Assembly: GCA_003243425.1 (NCBI GenBank)
Contig: QFQP01000005.1
Span: 158,192 to 222,191 of the forward strand
Direction of reading: 5' to 3'
Source of the DNA: Archangium gephyra
Lineage (GTDB): Bacteria; Myxococcota; Myxococcia; Myxococcales; Myxococcaceae
Length of the DNA stretch: 64,000 bases
The stretch's first letter is position 1. Every line of letters starts with the position of its first letter. The position numbers and the translations under genes are program-made. This document shows positions 18,115 to 27,264 of this stretch, in pieces. The notes under the pieces were generated by a model. The model ran no database searches and was not told where the DNA came from. It saw nothing but the letters and a program-made list of their open reading frames with translations.

Positions 18115-18675
18115 TCATCGAGGCCGCAGCACGACCGCCCCGATGAACGCCACCGCCGCGAACGCCAGCGAACGCACCGCCAGCGCGCCAGCGCCCTCAC
18201 CGCGGGCCACGAAGAACAACGCGACCGCGGTGCACACCAGCGAACACCCGAGCGCGAACGCGAGGCGCTTCCACACGTTGAGCTCGGTGCGCGCCCTGAA
18301 CACCTTCTGCGCGGCGAGCACCGCGAACACGCTGAGCAGACACACCGGCACGTAGACCCACGCGAAGTCGTCGACCGTCGGCACGTCGAGGAAGTTCTCG
18401 GCGCGCGGAGGCACCAGCGCGAACACCCACGCCGTCGCGCTCATCGACACCCAGCCGTCGGGGATCTCCGGCTTCACCGAGCCACCATCGGCGAGCGTCC
18501 GCAGCGCCAACATCCACCACAGGATTCCGGTCACGAACACGCAGCCCAGCAGCATCGTCACGGCGCCACGCCCGAGCGGGTGTTCGAAGCGATTCGACAG
18601 AATGGTGACGTGCAGCACGGCGACCACCACGCCGACGGCCAGGCTCTCGACTGCGCGCTTCGTCTCTTCGCCCAC
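18115..18675 (-). CDS. Integral membrane protein
   Basis: A 186-residue protein with about five hydrophobic segments (approx. residues 10-27, 37-58, 76-90, 105-122, and 140-180 as a pair). It ends in LRPR. I do not recognise a family. It is divergent from the trehalose operon, separated from treZ by 72 bp, so the two may share a promoter region. The 142 bp between this gene and the AbiEi/DUF559 gene hold nothing I recognise. Confidence 0.6.
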   Translation of the reverse strand: MGEETKRAVESLAVGVVVAVLHVTILSNRFEHPLGRGAVTMLLGCVFVTGILWWMLALRTLADGGSVKPEIPDGWVSMSATAWVFALVPPRAENFLDVPTVDDFAWVYVPVCLLSVFAVLAAQKVFRARTELNVWKRLAFALGCSLVCTAVALFFVARGEGAGALAVRSLAFAAVAFIGAVVLRPR

Positions 18676-18747
18676 GCGCGCTCCTTACTCCCACGCGGAG
18701 CCCTGCGGCCCCAACATGTTGCGGATCAGTGACGTCGTCTCGCTGGA

Positions 18748-20622
18748 ATGGCGAACGTCACTAGTTCTGGCGCCGTGTTGAGTGAGAGCCGAGATCACTG
18801 GGGCGCGGTGGTGACCGACGAGGGCACGGTCTTCCGCGTGTGGGCGCCGAAGCGGGCGAAGGTCGAGGTGCTGTTGAACCGCGGCGCCGGTGTCGAACGT
18901 CACGCGCTGGTCGGAAAGAACGGGGTGTTCAGCGGCACCTTCGAGGCGCCGGCCGGCACCCGCTACCGCTTCGAGCTCGACGGCGGCGAGGCGTTCCCCG
19001 ACCCGTGCAGCCGCTGGCAGCCCGAAGGTCCCCACGGCCCGTCTGAAGTCGTTGACCCGCGCACCTTCAAGTGGACCGACGCGTCGTGGCCCGGCGTGGG
19101 CGCGAAGAACCACGTCGTCTACGAGCTTCACGTCGGCGCGTTCACGAAGGAAGGCACCTACGACGCGCTGATCAACAAACTGCCCTACCTGAAGTCACTC
19201 GGGGTGACGCTGCTCGAGCTGATGCCGCTCAATGGTTTCCCCGGAAACTACAACTGGGGCTACGACGGCGTGAACCTGTGGGCACCCAATCGCACCTACG
19301 GTTCGCCTGATCAGCTGCGCGCCTTCGTCGACGCTGCGCACGCGCACGGCCTCGGCGTGGTGCTCGACGTCGTCTACAACCACTTCGGTCCTGACGGGAA
19401 TTACCTCCCCCAGTTCTCCGACACCTGGTTCAACAGTGAACGGCCCGCCGACTGGGGCGCGGCGGTGAACTTCGACGGGCCCGGCGCTTCGGGCGTGCGC
19501 ACCTTCGTGGCGCAGAACGCGGCGATGTGGGTCCGCGAGTACCACTTTGACGGGCTCCGTCTCGACGCCACCCAGAACCTGTTCGACGACTCGCCCAGGC
19601 ACATCGTGGCGGACATCACCGAAGCCGCGCGTGCGGCGGCAGGGGCGCGCAACGTGTGGCTCGTCGGCGAGGCAGATCATCAAGAACGCAAACTCGTGCA
19701 GCCCATCAACGACGGCGGCGCGAACCTCGACGCCATCTGGGTCGACGACTTTCATCATGCAAGTCGCGTCGCGGCCACGGGCGAAGCCGAGGGCTACCTG
19801 CAGGACTATGACGGCAGCGCGCGGGAACTGGTGAGCCTCGCCCTGCGCAACTCGCTCTACGCCGGGCAGCACTTCGCGTTCTCGAAGCATCAACGCGGCA
19901 CCGACCTGCGCCGCACCGAACCGCACCGCGTGGTCTTCGCGCTCCAGAACCACGACCAGGTCTCGGTGGGGCTGCGCGCCGAACGGCTGCACCGGCTCGC
20001 TGGTGAGGCCACGGCGCGCGCGCTCGGCGTGCTGCACCTGCTGCTCCCACAGACCCCGATGCTGTTCATGGGCCAGGAGTGCTTCGCCGACACGCCCTTC
20101 CCCTGGTTCGTCGACCACAACGCCGAACTCCAGCCGCTGGTGACCGAAGGCCGCGCCGAGTTCCTCTCGAAGTTCGCGTCGGTGAAGTCCGCCATCGCGC
20201 AGGGAATTCTGCCCACGGCGCCCATCGACGGGTTCGAGAAGGCGCGGCTCAAGTGGGACGAAAAGCCGCACATCTTCTCGCTGCATCAGGACCTGATCGC
20301 GCTTCGGAAGAAGACGGCGCTGATCAATTCACCCCGTCGAGATCAATTCGACGCCGCGGTGTTGAGCGATCGCGAACTCGTGCTGCGGTGGTTCGCCGAC
20401 GACGGCGCCGACCTGCTGCTGCTCTTCTCGCTCGGGGCAGACCGAGACCTCACGCCCTGCTCCGAACCGCTGCTCGCGCCACCGCGGGGCAGCCGGTGGA
20501 AGTTCGTCCTCTCGTCCGAAGACGCGCGCTTCGGTGGGCGCGGCGTCATCTCCATTCCCGACGGTGCAGGCGCCTGGAGACTCCAGGGCCGCTGCGCCAC
20601 CTTGCTGCAGGCACATTCATGA
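18748..20622 (+). CDS. treZ: Malto-oligosyltrehalose trehalohydrolase
   Basis: A 624-residue GH13 enzyme that releases trehalose from maltooligosyl-trehalose. An N-terminal carbohydrate-binding (CBM48-like) domain covers residues ~15-100, and a (beta/alpha)8 barrel follows. GH13 motifs are visible: DVVYNHFG near residue 210, the nucleophile in DGLRLDATQNL near residue 267, the acid/base in LVGEAD near residue 306, and QNHDQV near residue 399. The length matches the family. It is the first gene of treZ-glgX-treY; its stop overlaps the glgX start (ATGA). Confidence 0.96.
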   Translation: MANVTSSGAVLSESRDHWGAVVTDEGTVFRVWAPKRAKVEVLLNRGAGVERHALVGKNGVFSGTFEAPAGTRYRFELDGGEAFPDPCSRWQPEGPHGPSEVVDPRTFKWTDASWPGVGAKNHVVYELHVGAFTKEGTYDALINKLPYLKSLGVTLLELMPLNGFPGNYNWGYDGVNLWAPNRTYGSPDQLRAFVDAAHAHGLGVVLDVVYNHFGPDGNYLPQFSDTWFNSERPADWGAAVNFDGPGASGVRTFVAQNAAMWVREYHFDGLRLDATQNLFDDSPRHIVADITEAARAAAGARNVWLVGEADHQERKLVQPINDGGANLDAIWVDDFHHASRVAATGEAEGYLQDYDGSARELVSLALRNSLYAGQHFAFSKHQRGTDLRRTEPHRVVFALQNHDQVSVGLRAERLHRLAGEATARALGVLHLLLPQTPMLFMGQECFADTPFPWFVDHNAELQPLVTEGRAEFLSKFASVKSAIAQGILPTAPIDGFEKARLKWDEKPHIFSLHQDLIALRKKTALINSPRRDQFDAAVLSDRELVLRWFADDGADLLLLFSLGADRDLTPCSEPLLAPPRGSRWKFVLSSEDARFGGRGVISIPDGAGAWRLQGRCATLLQAHS

Positions 20623-22703
20623 CTCGAGAAATCTGGCCCGGAAGACCGTACCCGCTCGGCGCGACGTGGGACGGTGAAGGCACCAACTTCGCCGTCTTCA
20701 GTGAGAACGCGAACGGAATGACGTTGTGCCTGTTCGACGACAACGACCACGAAGAGCGCGTGCCGATGAAGGAGCAGACCGCGTTCTGCTGGCACGTCTA
20801 CCTGCCGAACGTGAAGCCCGGTCAGCGCTACGCGTTCCGCGCGAAGGGTGAATGGAAGCCCGAAGCCGGCCGCCGCTTCTGCGAGAACAAGCTCCTCATC
20901 GACCCCTACGCGCTCGCCATCGAAGGTGACGTGAAGTGGAACGAGGCGCTCTTCACGCACCGCTTCGAAGGAGATCAACGGCAGCTCAACGACGCCGACT
21001 CGGCGCCCTACCTGCCGCGCTCGGTGGTGGTCGACCCGCGCTTCGACTGGGGCAACGACCGGCGGCCGCGCACCCCGTGGCACGAGACCATCATCTACGA
21101 GGCGCACGTGAAGGGCCTCACGCAGCGCATCGCCGGCGTGCCAGATGAGCTGCGCGGCACGTACGCGGGCGTCGGTCACCCGGCCACCATCGAGCACCTG
21201 CGCGGGTTGGGCATCACCGCGCTCGAGCTGATGCCCACGCACCACTTCGTGCACGACTCGCATCTGCTCGACCGCGGGCTGCGCAACTACTGGGGCTACA
21301 ACACCATCGGCTTCTTCGCGCCGCACGCCGGCTACTCGTCGTCAGGGCAACGCGGCGAGCAGGTGCGCGAGTTCAAGACCATGGTGCGCGCGCTGCACGA
21401 GGCCGGCATCGAGGTCATCCTCGACGTCGTCTACAACCACTCGGCCGAGGGCAACCACCAGGGCCCGGTGTTGAGCTTCAAGGGGCTCGACAATCAGGCC
21501 TACTACCGGCTCGCCGAAGACCCCTTCTACTTTCAGGACTACACGGGCACCGGCAACACCTTCAACATGCTGAACGCGCACGTGCTCCAGCTGTTGATGG
21601 ACTCGTTGCGCTACTGGGCGACGGAGCTGCACGTCGACGGTTTCCGCTTCGACCTCGCCGCCGCGCTCGCGCGGGGTCTGCACGAGGCCGGGCGCCTGTC
21701 GGCCTTCTTCGACCTCATTCATCAAGACCCGGTGTGCCGCGAGGTGAAGCTCATCGCCGAACCGTGGGACGTGGGGCCCGGCGGCTACCAGGTGGGCAAC
21801 TTCCCTCCGCTGTGGACCGAGTGGAACGGCAAGTTCCGCGACGTCACCCGCGACTTCTGGCGCGGCGCCGAAGGCACCATGGCGGAGTTCGCCTCACGCC
21901 TCACCGGCAGCTCCGACCTCTACGAGCACAACGGGCGAAGGCCGTACGCGAGCATCAACTTCGTCACCGCGCACGACGGCTTCACGCTGCGTGACCTGGT
22001 GTCGTTCAACGACAAGCACAACGAGGCCAACGGCGAAGAGAACCGCGACGGTGAGAGCCACAACCGCTCGTGGAACTGCGGCGCCGAGGGCCCGACCGAC
22101 GACGCGGGCATCAACACGCTCCGCGCCCAGCAGCAGCGCAACCTGCTGGCCACGGTGATGCTCAGCCAGGGCGTGCCGATGTTGCTGCACGGCGACGAGC
22201 TCGGGCGCACGCAGCAGGGCAACAACAACGCCTATTGCCAGGACAACGAGCTGTCGTGGATCGACTGGGACCACGCGGATCAATCGCTGCTCGAGTTCAC
22301 GCGGCGGTTGATCAAATTCCGCAAGGACCACCCCACCTTCCGCCGCCGCCGCTTCCTCGACGGGCAGGTGATCCGCGGCGAGCACGCCGACATCCACTGG
22401 TTGCGCAACGACGGCCAGGAGATGAGCGATGACGACTGGAACGCGGGGTACGCAAAGGCCTTCGCGGTGTTCCTCAACGGGCAGGAGATCAAGACCCCGA
22501 ACGCTCGTGGTCAGCGCGTCACCGACGACTCGTTCACGTTGTTCTTCAACGCCTCGCACGAGCCCATCGAGTTCAAGCTCTGGGAAAAGGTGAGCGGCGG
22601 CGAAGTGGTGCTCGACACCGCGCGCGACGCAACGCTGCGCATCGAGAAGAGCGGAACGTTGAAGCTCGAGCCCCGAAGCCTGGTGGTGCTGCGCCATGAC
22701 TGA
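20619..22703 (+). CDS. glgX: Glycogen debranching enzyme
   Basis: A 694-residue GH13 glycogen debranching enzyme that hydrolyses alpha-1,6 branches to yield linear maltodextrins, the substrate of TreY. The start at 20619 overlaps the treZ stop and opens with the typical GlgX N-terminus PGRPYPLGATWDGEGTNFAV. GH13 motifs are DVVYNHSAEG near residue 269, DGFRFDLAAAL near residue 340, LIAEPWDVG near residue 378 and TAHDGFTLRD near residue 450. NRSWNCGAEG and the GDELGRTQQGNNNAYCQD loop are GlgX hallmarks. Placement between treZ and treY links glycogen mobilisation directly to trehalose. Confidence 0.96.
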   Translation: MTREIWPGRPYPLGATWDGEGTNFAVFSENANGMTLCLFDDNDHEERVPMKEQTAFCWHVYLPNVKPGQRYAFRAKGEWKPEAGRRFCENKLLIDPYALAIEGDVKWNEALFTHRFEGDQRQLNDADSAPYLPRSVVVDPRFDWGNDRRPRTPWHETIIYEAHVKGLTQRIAGVPDELRGTYAGVGHPATIEHLRGLGITALELMPTHHFVHDSHLLDRGLRNYWGYNTIGFFAPHAGYSSSGQRGEQVREFKTMVRALHEAGIEVILDVVYNHSAEGNHQGPVLSFKGLDNQAYYRLAEDPFYFQDYTGTGNTFNMLNAHVLQLLMDSLRYWATELHVDGFRFDLAAALARGLHEAGRLSAFFDLIHQDPVCREVKLIAEPWDVGPGGYQVGNFPPLWTEWNGKFRDVTRDFWRGAEGTMAEFASRLTGSSDLYEHNGRRPYASINFVTAHDGFTLRDLVSFNDKHNEANGEENRDGESHNRSWNCGAEGPTDDAGINTLRAQQQRNLLATVMLSQGVPMLLHGDELGRTQQGNNNAYCQDNELSWIDWDHADQSLLEFTRRLIKFRKDHPTFRRRRFLDGQVIRGEHADIHWLRNDGQEMSDDDWNAGYAKAFAVFLNGQEIKTPNARGQRVTDDSFTLFFNASHEPIEFKLWEKVSGGEVVLDTARDATLRIEKSGTLKLEPRSLVVLRHD

Positions 22704-25167
22704 GCGGCCGCTGCGCGCGACGTATCGACTGCAGTTGAACGCCGACTTCACGTTCGCCGACGCGGCGAAGCAGGTGGCGTGGCTCGCGCGCCTGGGCATC
22801 AGTCACCTCTATCTGTCGCCGGTGTTCGAAGCCGCCAAGGGCTCGACGCACGGCTACGACGTGGTCGACCACACCAAGCTGTCGACGGTGCTCGGTGGCC
22901 GCGCGGGCTTCGACGCGCTGGTGACCACCGCGCACGCGCACGGGCTGGGCATCATTCTCGACATCGTGCCCAACCACATGTCCATCGCCGACGCGCGCAA
23001 CGCGTGGTGGTGGGACGTGCTCGAGAACGGCCCCGCCAGCCACTTTGCGTTCGTGTTCGACGTCGACTGGACGCCGCCTGAACAACAGCTGGCGAACACC
23101 GTGTTGTTGCCGGTGCTGGGCGACCACTACGCGCGGGTGCTCGAGCGGCGCGAGCTGAAGCTCGAGCGCGATGGTGCGCGCTTCGTCATCGCCTACTTCG
23201 ACCACCGCTGGCCGGTGGCGCCGCGCGCGCTGGGCTCGATGCTCAAGCGGCTCTCGTCGCTGTCGGAGCGGCTGGCGTTCATCGCCGACGGGCTCGCCGA
23301 GCTGCCGCAGTCGTCGCTCACCGACCACCTGAGCGTGGAGCGCCGGCATCGCGACAAAGACGTGCTGTTCGAGCTGCTCGGTGAGCTGCTCGAGCAGCAC
23401 GCGCCGCTGGCGAAGGCCGTCGACGACGCACTGGCCGCGCTGAGCGACGACACCACCGCGTTCAGCGAGTTCCTCGACCGGCAGAACTACCGCCTCGCGT
23501 TCTGGCGCACCGCCGAGCGCGAGCTCGACTACCGGCGCTTCTTCGACATCGCCACGCTGGTGGGCCTGCGCATGGAAGACCCGCGCGTGTTCGCCGCGTC
23601 TCACGGGTTGATCCGCGAGCTGATCTCCACCGGCGCCATCGACGGGGTTCGCGTAGACCACGTCGACGGGCTGGCCGACCCCGCCGAGTATCTGCAGCGC
23701 CTGCGCGCGCTGGTGGGCGGCGCCAGCATTCACGTCGAGAAGATCCTCGGCTTCGACGAGACGCTGCGGCCCTGGCCGGTCGAAGGCACCACCGGCTACG
23801 AGCACGCCGCCGAGGTGACGCAGCTGTTCCTCCCGCCGGAAGCCGAAGACGTGCTCACCCGGCGCGAACGAGCGGCCCGCGGCGACGAGCGCACCTTCGA
23901 AGAGCTCGCGGCCGAGGCGCGCAAGCAGGTGCTGGTCGAGCTGCTCGCCGCCGACGTGAACCGGCTCACCGCGACGCTCGTCGAGCTCCGTGAACGGCAC
24001 GCCGAGCTGCGCGACTACAGCCGCCATCAGATGCACCACGCGCTCCGGGCGCTGGTGGCTGCCTTCCCCGTGTACCGCTCGTACGTCGCGCCCACCCGCG
24101 GTGAAATCACCGACGAAGACCGCGCGCTCATCGGTCACGCCATCGAAGAGACGAAGAAGTCAGAAGTCGAAGGTGAACTCGTGGACTTCATCGGGCGAAT
24201 TCTGCGGCTCGAGAAGAAGGGCGAGCTCGAAGGCACGTTCGTGCGGCGCTTCCAGCAGCTGACCGCGCCGGCCATGGCCAAGGGCGTGGAAGACACGACG
24301 TTCTACCGGTCGACGCGACTGCTCGCGCTCAACGAGGTCGGCGGCAGCCCCGAGCACTTCGGGTTGTCGGTCGACGCGTTCCACGAGCTGCAGCGAGAAG
24401 CAGACGCGAACTGGCCGCGACGGTTGCTGAGCTCGTCGACGCACGACACCAAGCGCAGTGAAGACGTGCGCGCGCGACTGGTGGCGATGGCGTGGCATGC
24501 GAACGAGCTCCCGCCGATGCTCGAGGGCGACATCGACGGCCCGACCCGCGAGCTGGTGCTGCAGACCTTCATCGGCGCAGCGCCGATTGGTGAAGACCGG
24601 CTGTGGCCGGCGGTCGAGAAGTCGATTCGAGAAGCCAAGGTGCACACCTCGTGGACGAAGCCGAACGCGGAATACGAAGCGAAGGTGAAGGCCTTCGTGC
24701 ACTCGTTCGATGCGCGGCCGTTGCAGGCGTTCGTGAAGCGAATCGAGCACACCGCGCGGGGAATTTCGCTCGCGTGGACGGCGCTGAAGCTCACGCTGCC
24801 CGGCGTGCCTGACTTCTACCAGGGCACCGAGCTGTGGAACTTCGCGCTCGTCGACCCCGACAACCGGCGGCCGGTCGATTATGCGCTGCGCGCCCGTTCG
24901 CTCGAAGCGCCCGCGCCGCCGTTGCGTGAAGACGAGCTGGGGCTCACACGGCTCACGTTGATTCGAAGGCTGCTGACGCTGCGCCGTGAACGACCGCAGT
25001 TGTTCACAGGCTACGAGCCGATTCAGAGCGACGCGTTCACGTTTTCGCGGGGCAACGGTGGGCTCATCGTCTCGGTGAAGCACCGGCCCGACGTCGCGCA
25101 CTTCACGCCGGGCAACGCGCGCGAGTTCTTCAGCAGCGAACTCGTGCGCATCTTCACGCGCGACTGA
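22696..25167 (+). CDS. treY: Malto-oligosyltrehalose synthase
   Basis: An 823-residue GH13 isomerase that converts the reducing-end alpha-1,4 bond of maltodextrins to alpha,alpha-1,1. Family features are RATYRLQL at the N-terminus, GSTHGYDVVDH, DIVPNHM near residue 92, DGVRVDHVDGL near residue 316 (nucleophile), VEKILG near residue 348 (acid/base), THDTKRSEDVRARL near residue 580, and the late GVPDFYQGTELW. It overlaps glgX by 8 nt, so all three genes form one coupled operon and the pathway is complete. Confidence 0.96.
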   Translation: MTERPLRATYRLQLNADFTFADAAKQVAWLARLGISHLYLSPVFEAAKGSTHGYDVVDHTKLSTVLGGRAGFDALVTTAHAHGLGIILDIVPNHMSIADARNAWWWDVLENGPASHFAFVFDVDWTPPEQQLANTVLLPVLGDHYARVLERRELKLERDGARFVIAYFDHRWPVAPRALGSMLKRLSSLSERLAFIADGLAELPQSSLTDHLSVERRHRDKDVLFELLGELLEQHAPLAKAVDDALAALSDDTTAFSEFLDRQNYRLAFWRTAERELDYRRFFDIATLVGLRMEDPRVFAASHGLIRELISTGAIDGVRVDHVDGLADPAEYLQRLRALVGGASIHVEKILGFDETLRPWPVEGTTGYEHAAEVTQLFLPPEAEDVLTRRERAARGDERTFEELAAEARKQVLVELLAADVNRLTATLVELRERHAELRDYSRHQMHHALRALVAAFPVYRSYVAPTRGEITDEDRALIGHAIEETKKSEVEGELVDFIGRILRLEKKGELEGTFVRRFQQLTAPAMAKGVEDTTFYRSTRLLALNEVGGSPEHFGLSVDAFHELQREADANWPRRLLSSSTHDTKRSEDVRARLVAMAWHANELPPMLEGDIDGPTRELVLQTFIGAAPIGEDRLWPAVEKSIREAKVHTSWTKPNAEYEAKVKAFVHSFDARPLQAFVKRIEHTARGISLAWTALKLTLPGVPDFYQGTELWNFALVDPDNRRPVDYALRARSLEAPAPPLREDELGLTRLTLIRRLLTLRRERPQLFTGYEPIQSDAFTFSRGNGGLIVSVKHRPDVAHFTPGNAREFFSSELVRIFTRD

Positions 25168-25204
25168 CGCTCGGGGCAGGAGCGTGGGCGGCCGTGAGGG
25201 TTCG

Positions 25205-25662
25205 TCATGGCGAGAACACGTAGACCGCTCCCGCGCTCGCGTAGGCGTTGTTCGACTGCGCCGGCACGTTGTTGAAGTCGTAGCCGATGGAGTCCTCGCC
25301 CAACGCGCCACAGGTCAACGTGCGCCCGTCTGAGGAGATCGCGCTGGCCAGGCCGAAGCCGTCACCCGGGTCGGTGTTCGAGGCCTTCACGGAGGCGATC
25401 TGGTGCCACACCGATACGGCGCGCCGACCGCCCGGGTCCCTCCGTTGGCCGAGATCGCGAGGCTGATGCCGAACTGGTCGTGCGCGCCGGCGTTCGACGC
25501 CTTCAGCCACGCCTCCTGCGACCACGTGCCACTCTGTAACGCGAACACGTACACCGCGCCTGCGTTGGCCAGGGAATTGTCGGCCTGGCTCGAGCCGTTC
25601 GAGCCCTCGCTGGGCGCGGCGCCTGTCTCGAGGCTGGTGACGACCCGGGCTTGGCGCGCCAC
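25205..25662 (-). pseudogene. Remnant of an FG-GAP (integrin-alpha-like) repeat protein
   Basis: Two fragments of FG-GAP repeats in different frames. The 5' part reads GSNGSSQADNSLANAGAVYVF and then WLKASNAGAHDQFGISLAIS. The 3' part resumes in another frame at SVWHQIASVKASN, followed by GFGLASAISSDGRTLTCGA and ending GAVYVFSP. There is no signal peptide, the first repeat is cut, and the join (VGAP directly to SVWHQ) skips about one half-repeat. It is therefore a 5'-truncated, internally deleted pseudogene. Intact relatives are large surface proteins. The FHA gene begins divergently 11 bp beyond the cut edge. Confidence 0.7.
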
Positions 25663-25673
25663 ACTCGGGCCTC

Positions 25674-26174
25674 ATGCTCAGCGTTCGCGAACTCAACGCC
25701 CTCACGCGGAAGCTCGACGACGCAGAGCTCGCGCGGCAACTGGGCCCCTTCGTGCTCGTGCAGCGCCCGCTGCCTGAAGTGAAGCGCTCGAACGAGCTGC
25801 GGCCCACCGCGCGGCTGCCCGACATGCGCGTGCCGCCCGCCCCGAAGGGTGTGTTCGATTTCGAAGACCTGTGGGTCGCGCCGTTGCCGCCCATCGTCGT
25901 CGACGATTCGATTCGCATCGGCCGCGCGCCCGACTGCGACGTCATCATCGAAGACGAGACGGTCTCGAAGTACCACGCGCGCATCGAGTGGAAGAACGCG
26001 CAGGCGGTGCTGGAAGACCTCGGCTCTTCGAACGGGACGTTCCTCAACACCGTGCGCCTGCGCGCCCGTCAGCAGCTCAAGGACAACGACGTGCTCGCGT
26101 TCGGCACCGTGCACGTCTTCTTCATGCTGGTGACGACGCTGCGCCGCCGCATGGGCGTCACCCGCGAACGCTGA
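25674..26174 (+). CDS. FHA domain protein
   Basis: A 166-residue cytoplasmic protein. Residues ~75-155 are a forkhead-associated domain that binds phosphothreonine: IRIGRAPDCDVIIED, then VSKYHARIEW, then LEDLGSSNGTFLN, with the conserved Gly-Arg, Ser, His and Asn-Gly residues in place. The N-terminal 70 residues begin with a short helix (LSVRELNALTRKLDDAELARQ). Myxobacteria use many FHA proteins with Ser/Thr kinases, but no kinase gene lies beside this one. Confidence 0.9.
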   Translation: MLSVRELNALTRKLDDAELARQLGPFVLVQRPLPEVKRSNELRPTARLPDMRVPPAPKGVFDFEDLWVAPLPPIVVDDSIRIGRAPDCDVIIEDETVSKYHARIEWKNAQAVLEDLGSSNGTFLNTVRLRARQQLKDNDVLAFGTVHVFFMLVTTLRRRMGVTRER

Positions 26175-26207
26175 GGTGCCGGCACGCACGTTGCTCGGGC
26201 CGCGGGC

Positions 26208-26573
26208 ATGCGCTCAACAATCTTCGTGCTCGCTATCCTCGCGCTCTCGTCGTGCCCCTCGCCCGACCCGTGTCAGAGCCTCTGCGGCTGCTGGGAAGAC
26301 ACGACCCTGTCGGTTTCAGGCAACACCCGCGCAGCCGACGGCACGTCGGTCTCCGGGATCAACGTGTCATGCAAAGGCGAGAGCGGCCCGATGGACGTCA
26401 CCGACACGAGCGGCGCGTTCGACTTCGAGTACTGGACGCGCACGTCGCCGGGCTGCGGCTACGAGGGCTGCAACACGCTGCTGTTCGTAGACCCCGCGCA
26501 GCAGTTCCGCTCGAAGGAGCTCACCGTGTGGGAGGTGCGCAACGCAGATGGTGGGGTGGTGCTCCAGCCGTGA
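26208..26573 (+). CDS. Small lipoprotein with carboxypeptidase-regulatory-like fold
   Basis: A 121-residue lipoprotein: MRSTIFVLAILALSSC is a signal peptide with lipobox. It is followed by a short Cys cluster (PSPDPCQSLCGCW) and a single beta-sandwich-like region (DGTSVSGINVSCKG, then DVTDTSGAFDFEYW), resembling a carboxypeptidase regulatory-like (transthyretin-type) domain. It overlaps the next small lipoprotein ORF by 4 nt (GTGA). Function unknown. Confidence 0.65.
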   Translation: MRSTIFVLAILALSSCPSPDPCQSLCGCWEDTTLSVSGNTRAADGTSVSGINVSCKGESGPMDVTDTSGAFDFEYWTRTSPGCGYEGCNTLLFVDPAQQFRSKELTVWEVRNADGGVVLQP

Positions 26574-26758
26574 AGCGCTTCGGCCTCGCGCTGCTGCTGT
26601 CAGCGTCGGCGTGCTCGTCTTCGCCGCCGTGTCTGGGCTCGGGCATCTGCGGTTGTCGGGTCGAGGCGACAGTGACGGGTCGAGGCAACACCGTCGACGT
26701 CAGAACCGGCGCTCGACCGGCGGTGATCAACTCGAGAGCTCGCGGCCCGACCAGATGA
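26570..26758 (+). CDS. Short lipoprotein, probably truncated paralogue of the preceding gene
   Basis: A 62-residue ORF whose GTG start overlaps the previous stop. MKRFGLALLLSASAC is a clear lipobox signal. The mature start (CLGSGICGCRVEATVTGRGNT) resembles that of the previous protein (CQSLCGCWEDTTLSVSGNT). Then the homology ends in a basic tail that runs 32 bp into the convergent membrane-protein gene. It is likely a duplicate that has lost its 3' end. Confidence 0.5.
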   Translation: MKRFGLALLLSASACSSSPPCLGSGICGCRVEATVTGRGNTVDVRTGARPAVINSRARGPTR

Positions 26759-27239
26759 CGTCGAACACCAGCAGGCCGAGCGCCACGGCGATGGTGCGAC
26801 CGACGACGAAGTCTTGAACGGCGGACCCGGCGAAGTGGTCGACGTGCCACCACGCAGCCGTGAAGTTGTACGCGAGCAGCAACCCGGCCGAGAGCATCGC
26901 GAGCGCGGAGCCGCGCCTGACGCTCCACGCGGCGGCGAGCAACGCGGTGATGAAGACGAAGTCGTTCACCCACTGCGGTGCTGATTCGACCAGCGCCGAG
27001 TCACCATTGATCAACAGCGCATGCGCGACGAGTGAGCCGAGCGTCGCACCCGCGAATTGAGCGGCGAGCAGCGAGGCCCAGCGGCCCTTCTTCGTGGTGC
27101 TCGACCAGACGAGCAACACACCGAAGAGCACCGCGCCCGTCCACGCGAGCGTGACTGGCGTTCCGTGTGCGAGCCGCGCGCTGGCGACGCTTCCGCTGGC
27201 GGCGAGCGCGAGAACGAAGGCTGAGAGAAAACCGTTCAT
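26727..27239 (-). CDS. Integral membrane protein
   Basis: A 170-residue protein with five hydrophobic stretches (approx. residues 3-20, 30-46, 55-76, 92-104 and 111-128, and a last one at 145-163). No catalytic motif is visible and the family is not recognised. Its 3' end overlaps the end of the short lipoprotein ORF on the other strand. Confidence 0.6.
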   Translation of the reverse strand: MNGFLSAFVLALAASGSVASARLAHGTPVTLAWTGAVLFGVLLVWSSTTKKGRWASLLAAQFAGATLGSLVAHALLINGDSALVESAPQWVNDFVFITALLAAAWSVRRGSALAMLSAGLLLAYNFTAAWWHVDHFAGSAVQDFVVGRTIAVALGLLVFDVIWSGRELSS

Positions 27240-27264
27240 CGGCGAAGACTGTAATGCCCGGCGT

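Noticed and set aside
22573..24138. 521-codon ORF opposite glgX/treY
   Set aside because: Antisense shadow; treY motifs are unambiguous on the plus strand.
18748..25167. treZ-glgX-treY as a novel system
   Set aside because: This is the established TreY-TreZ route from glycogen; well conserved and fully explained.
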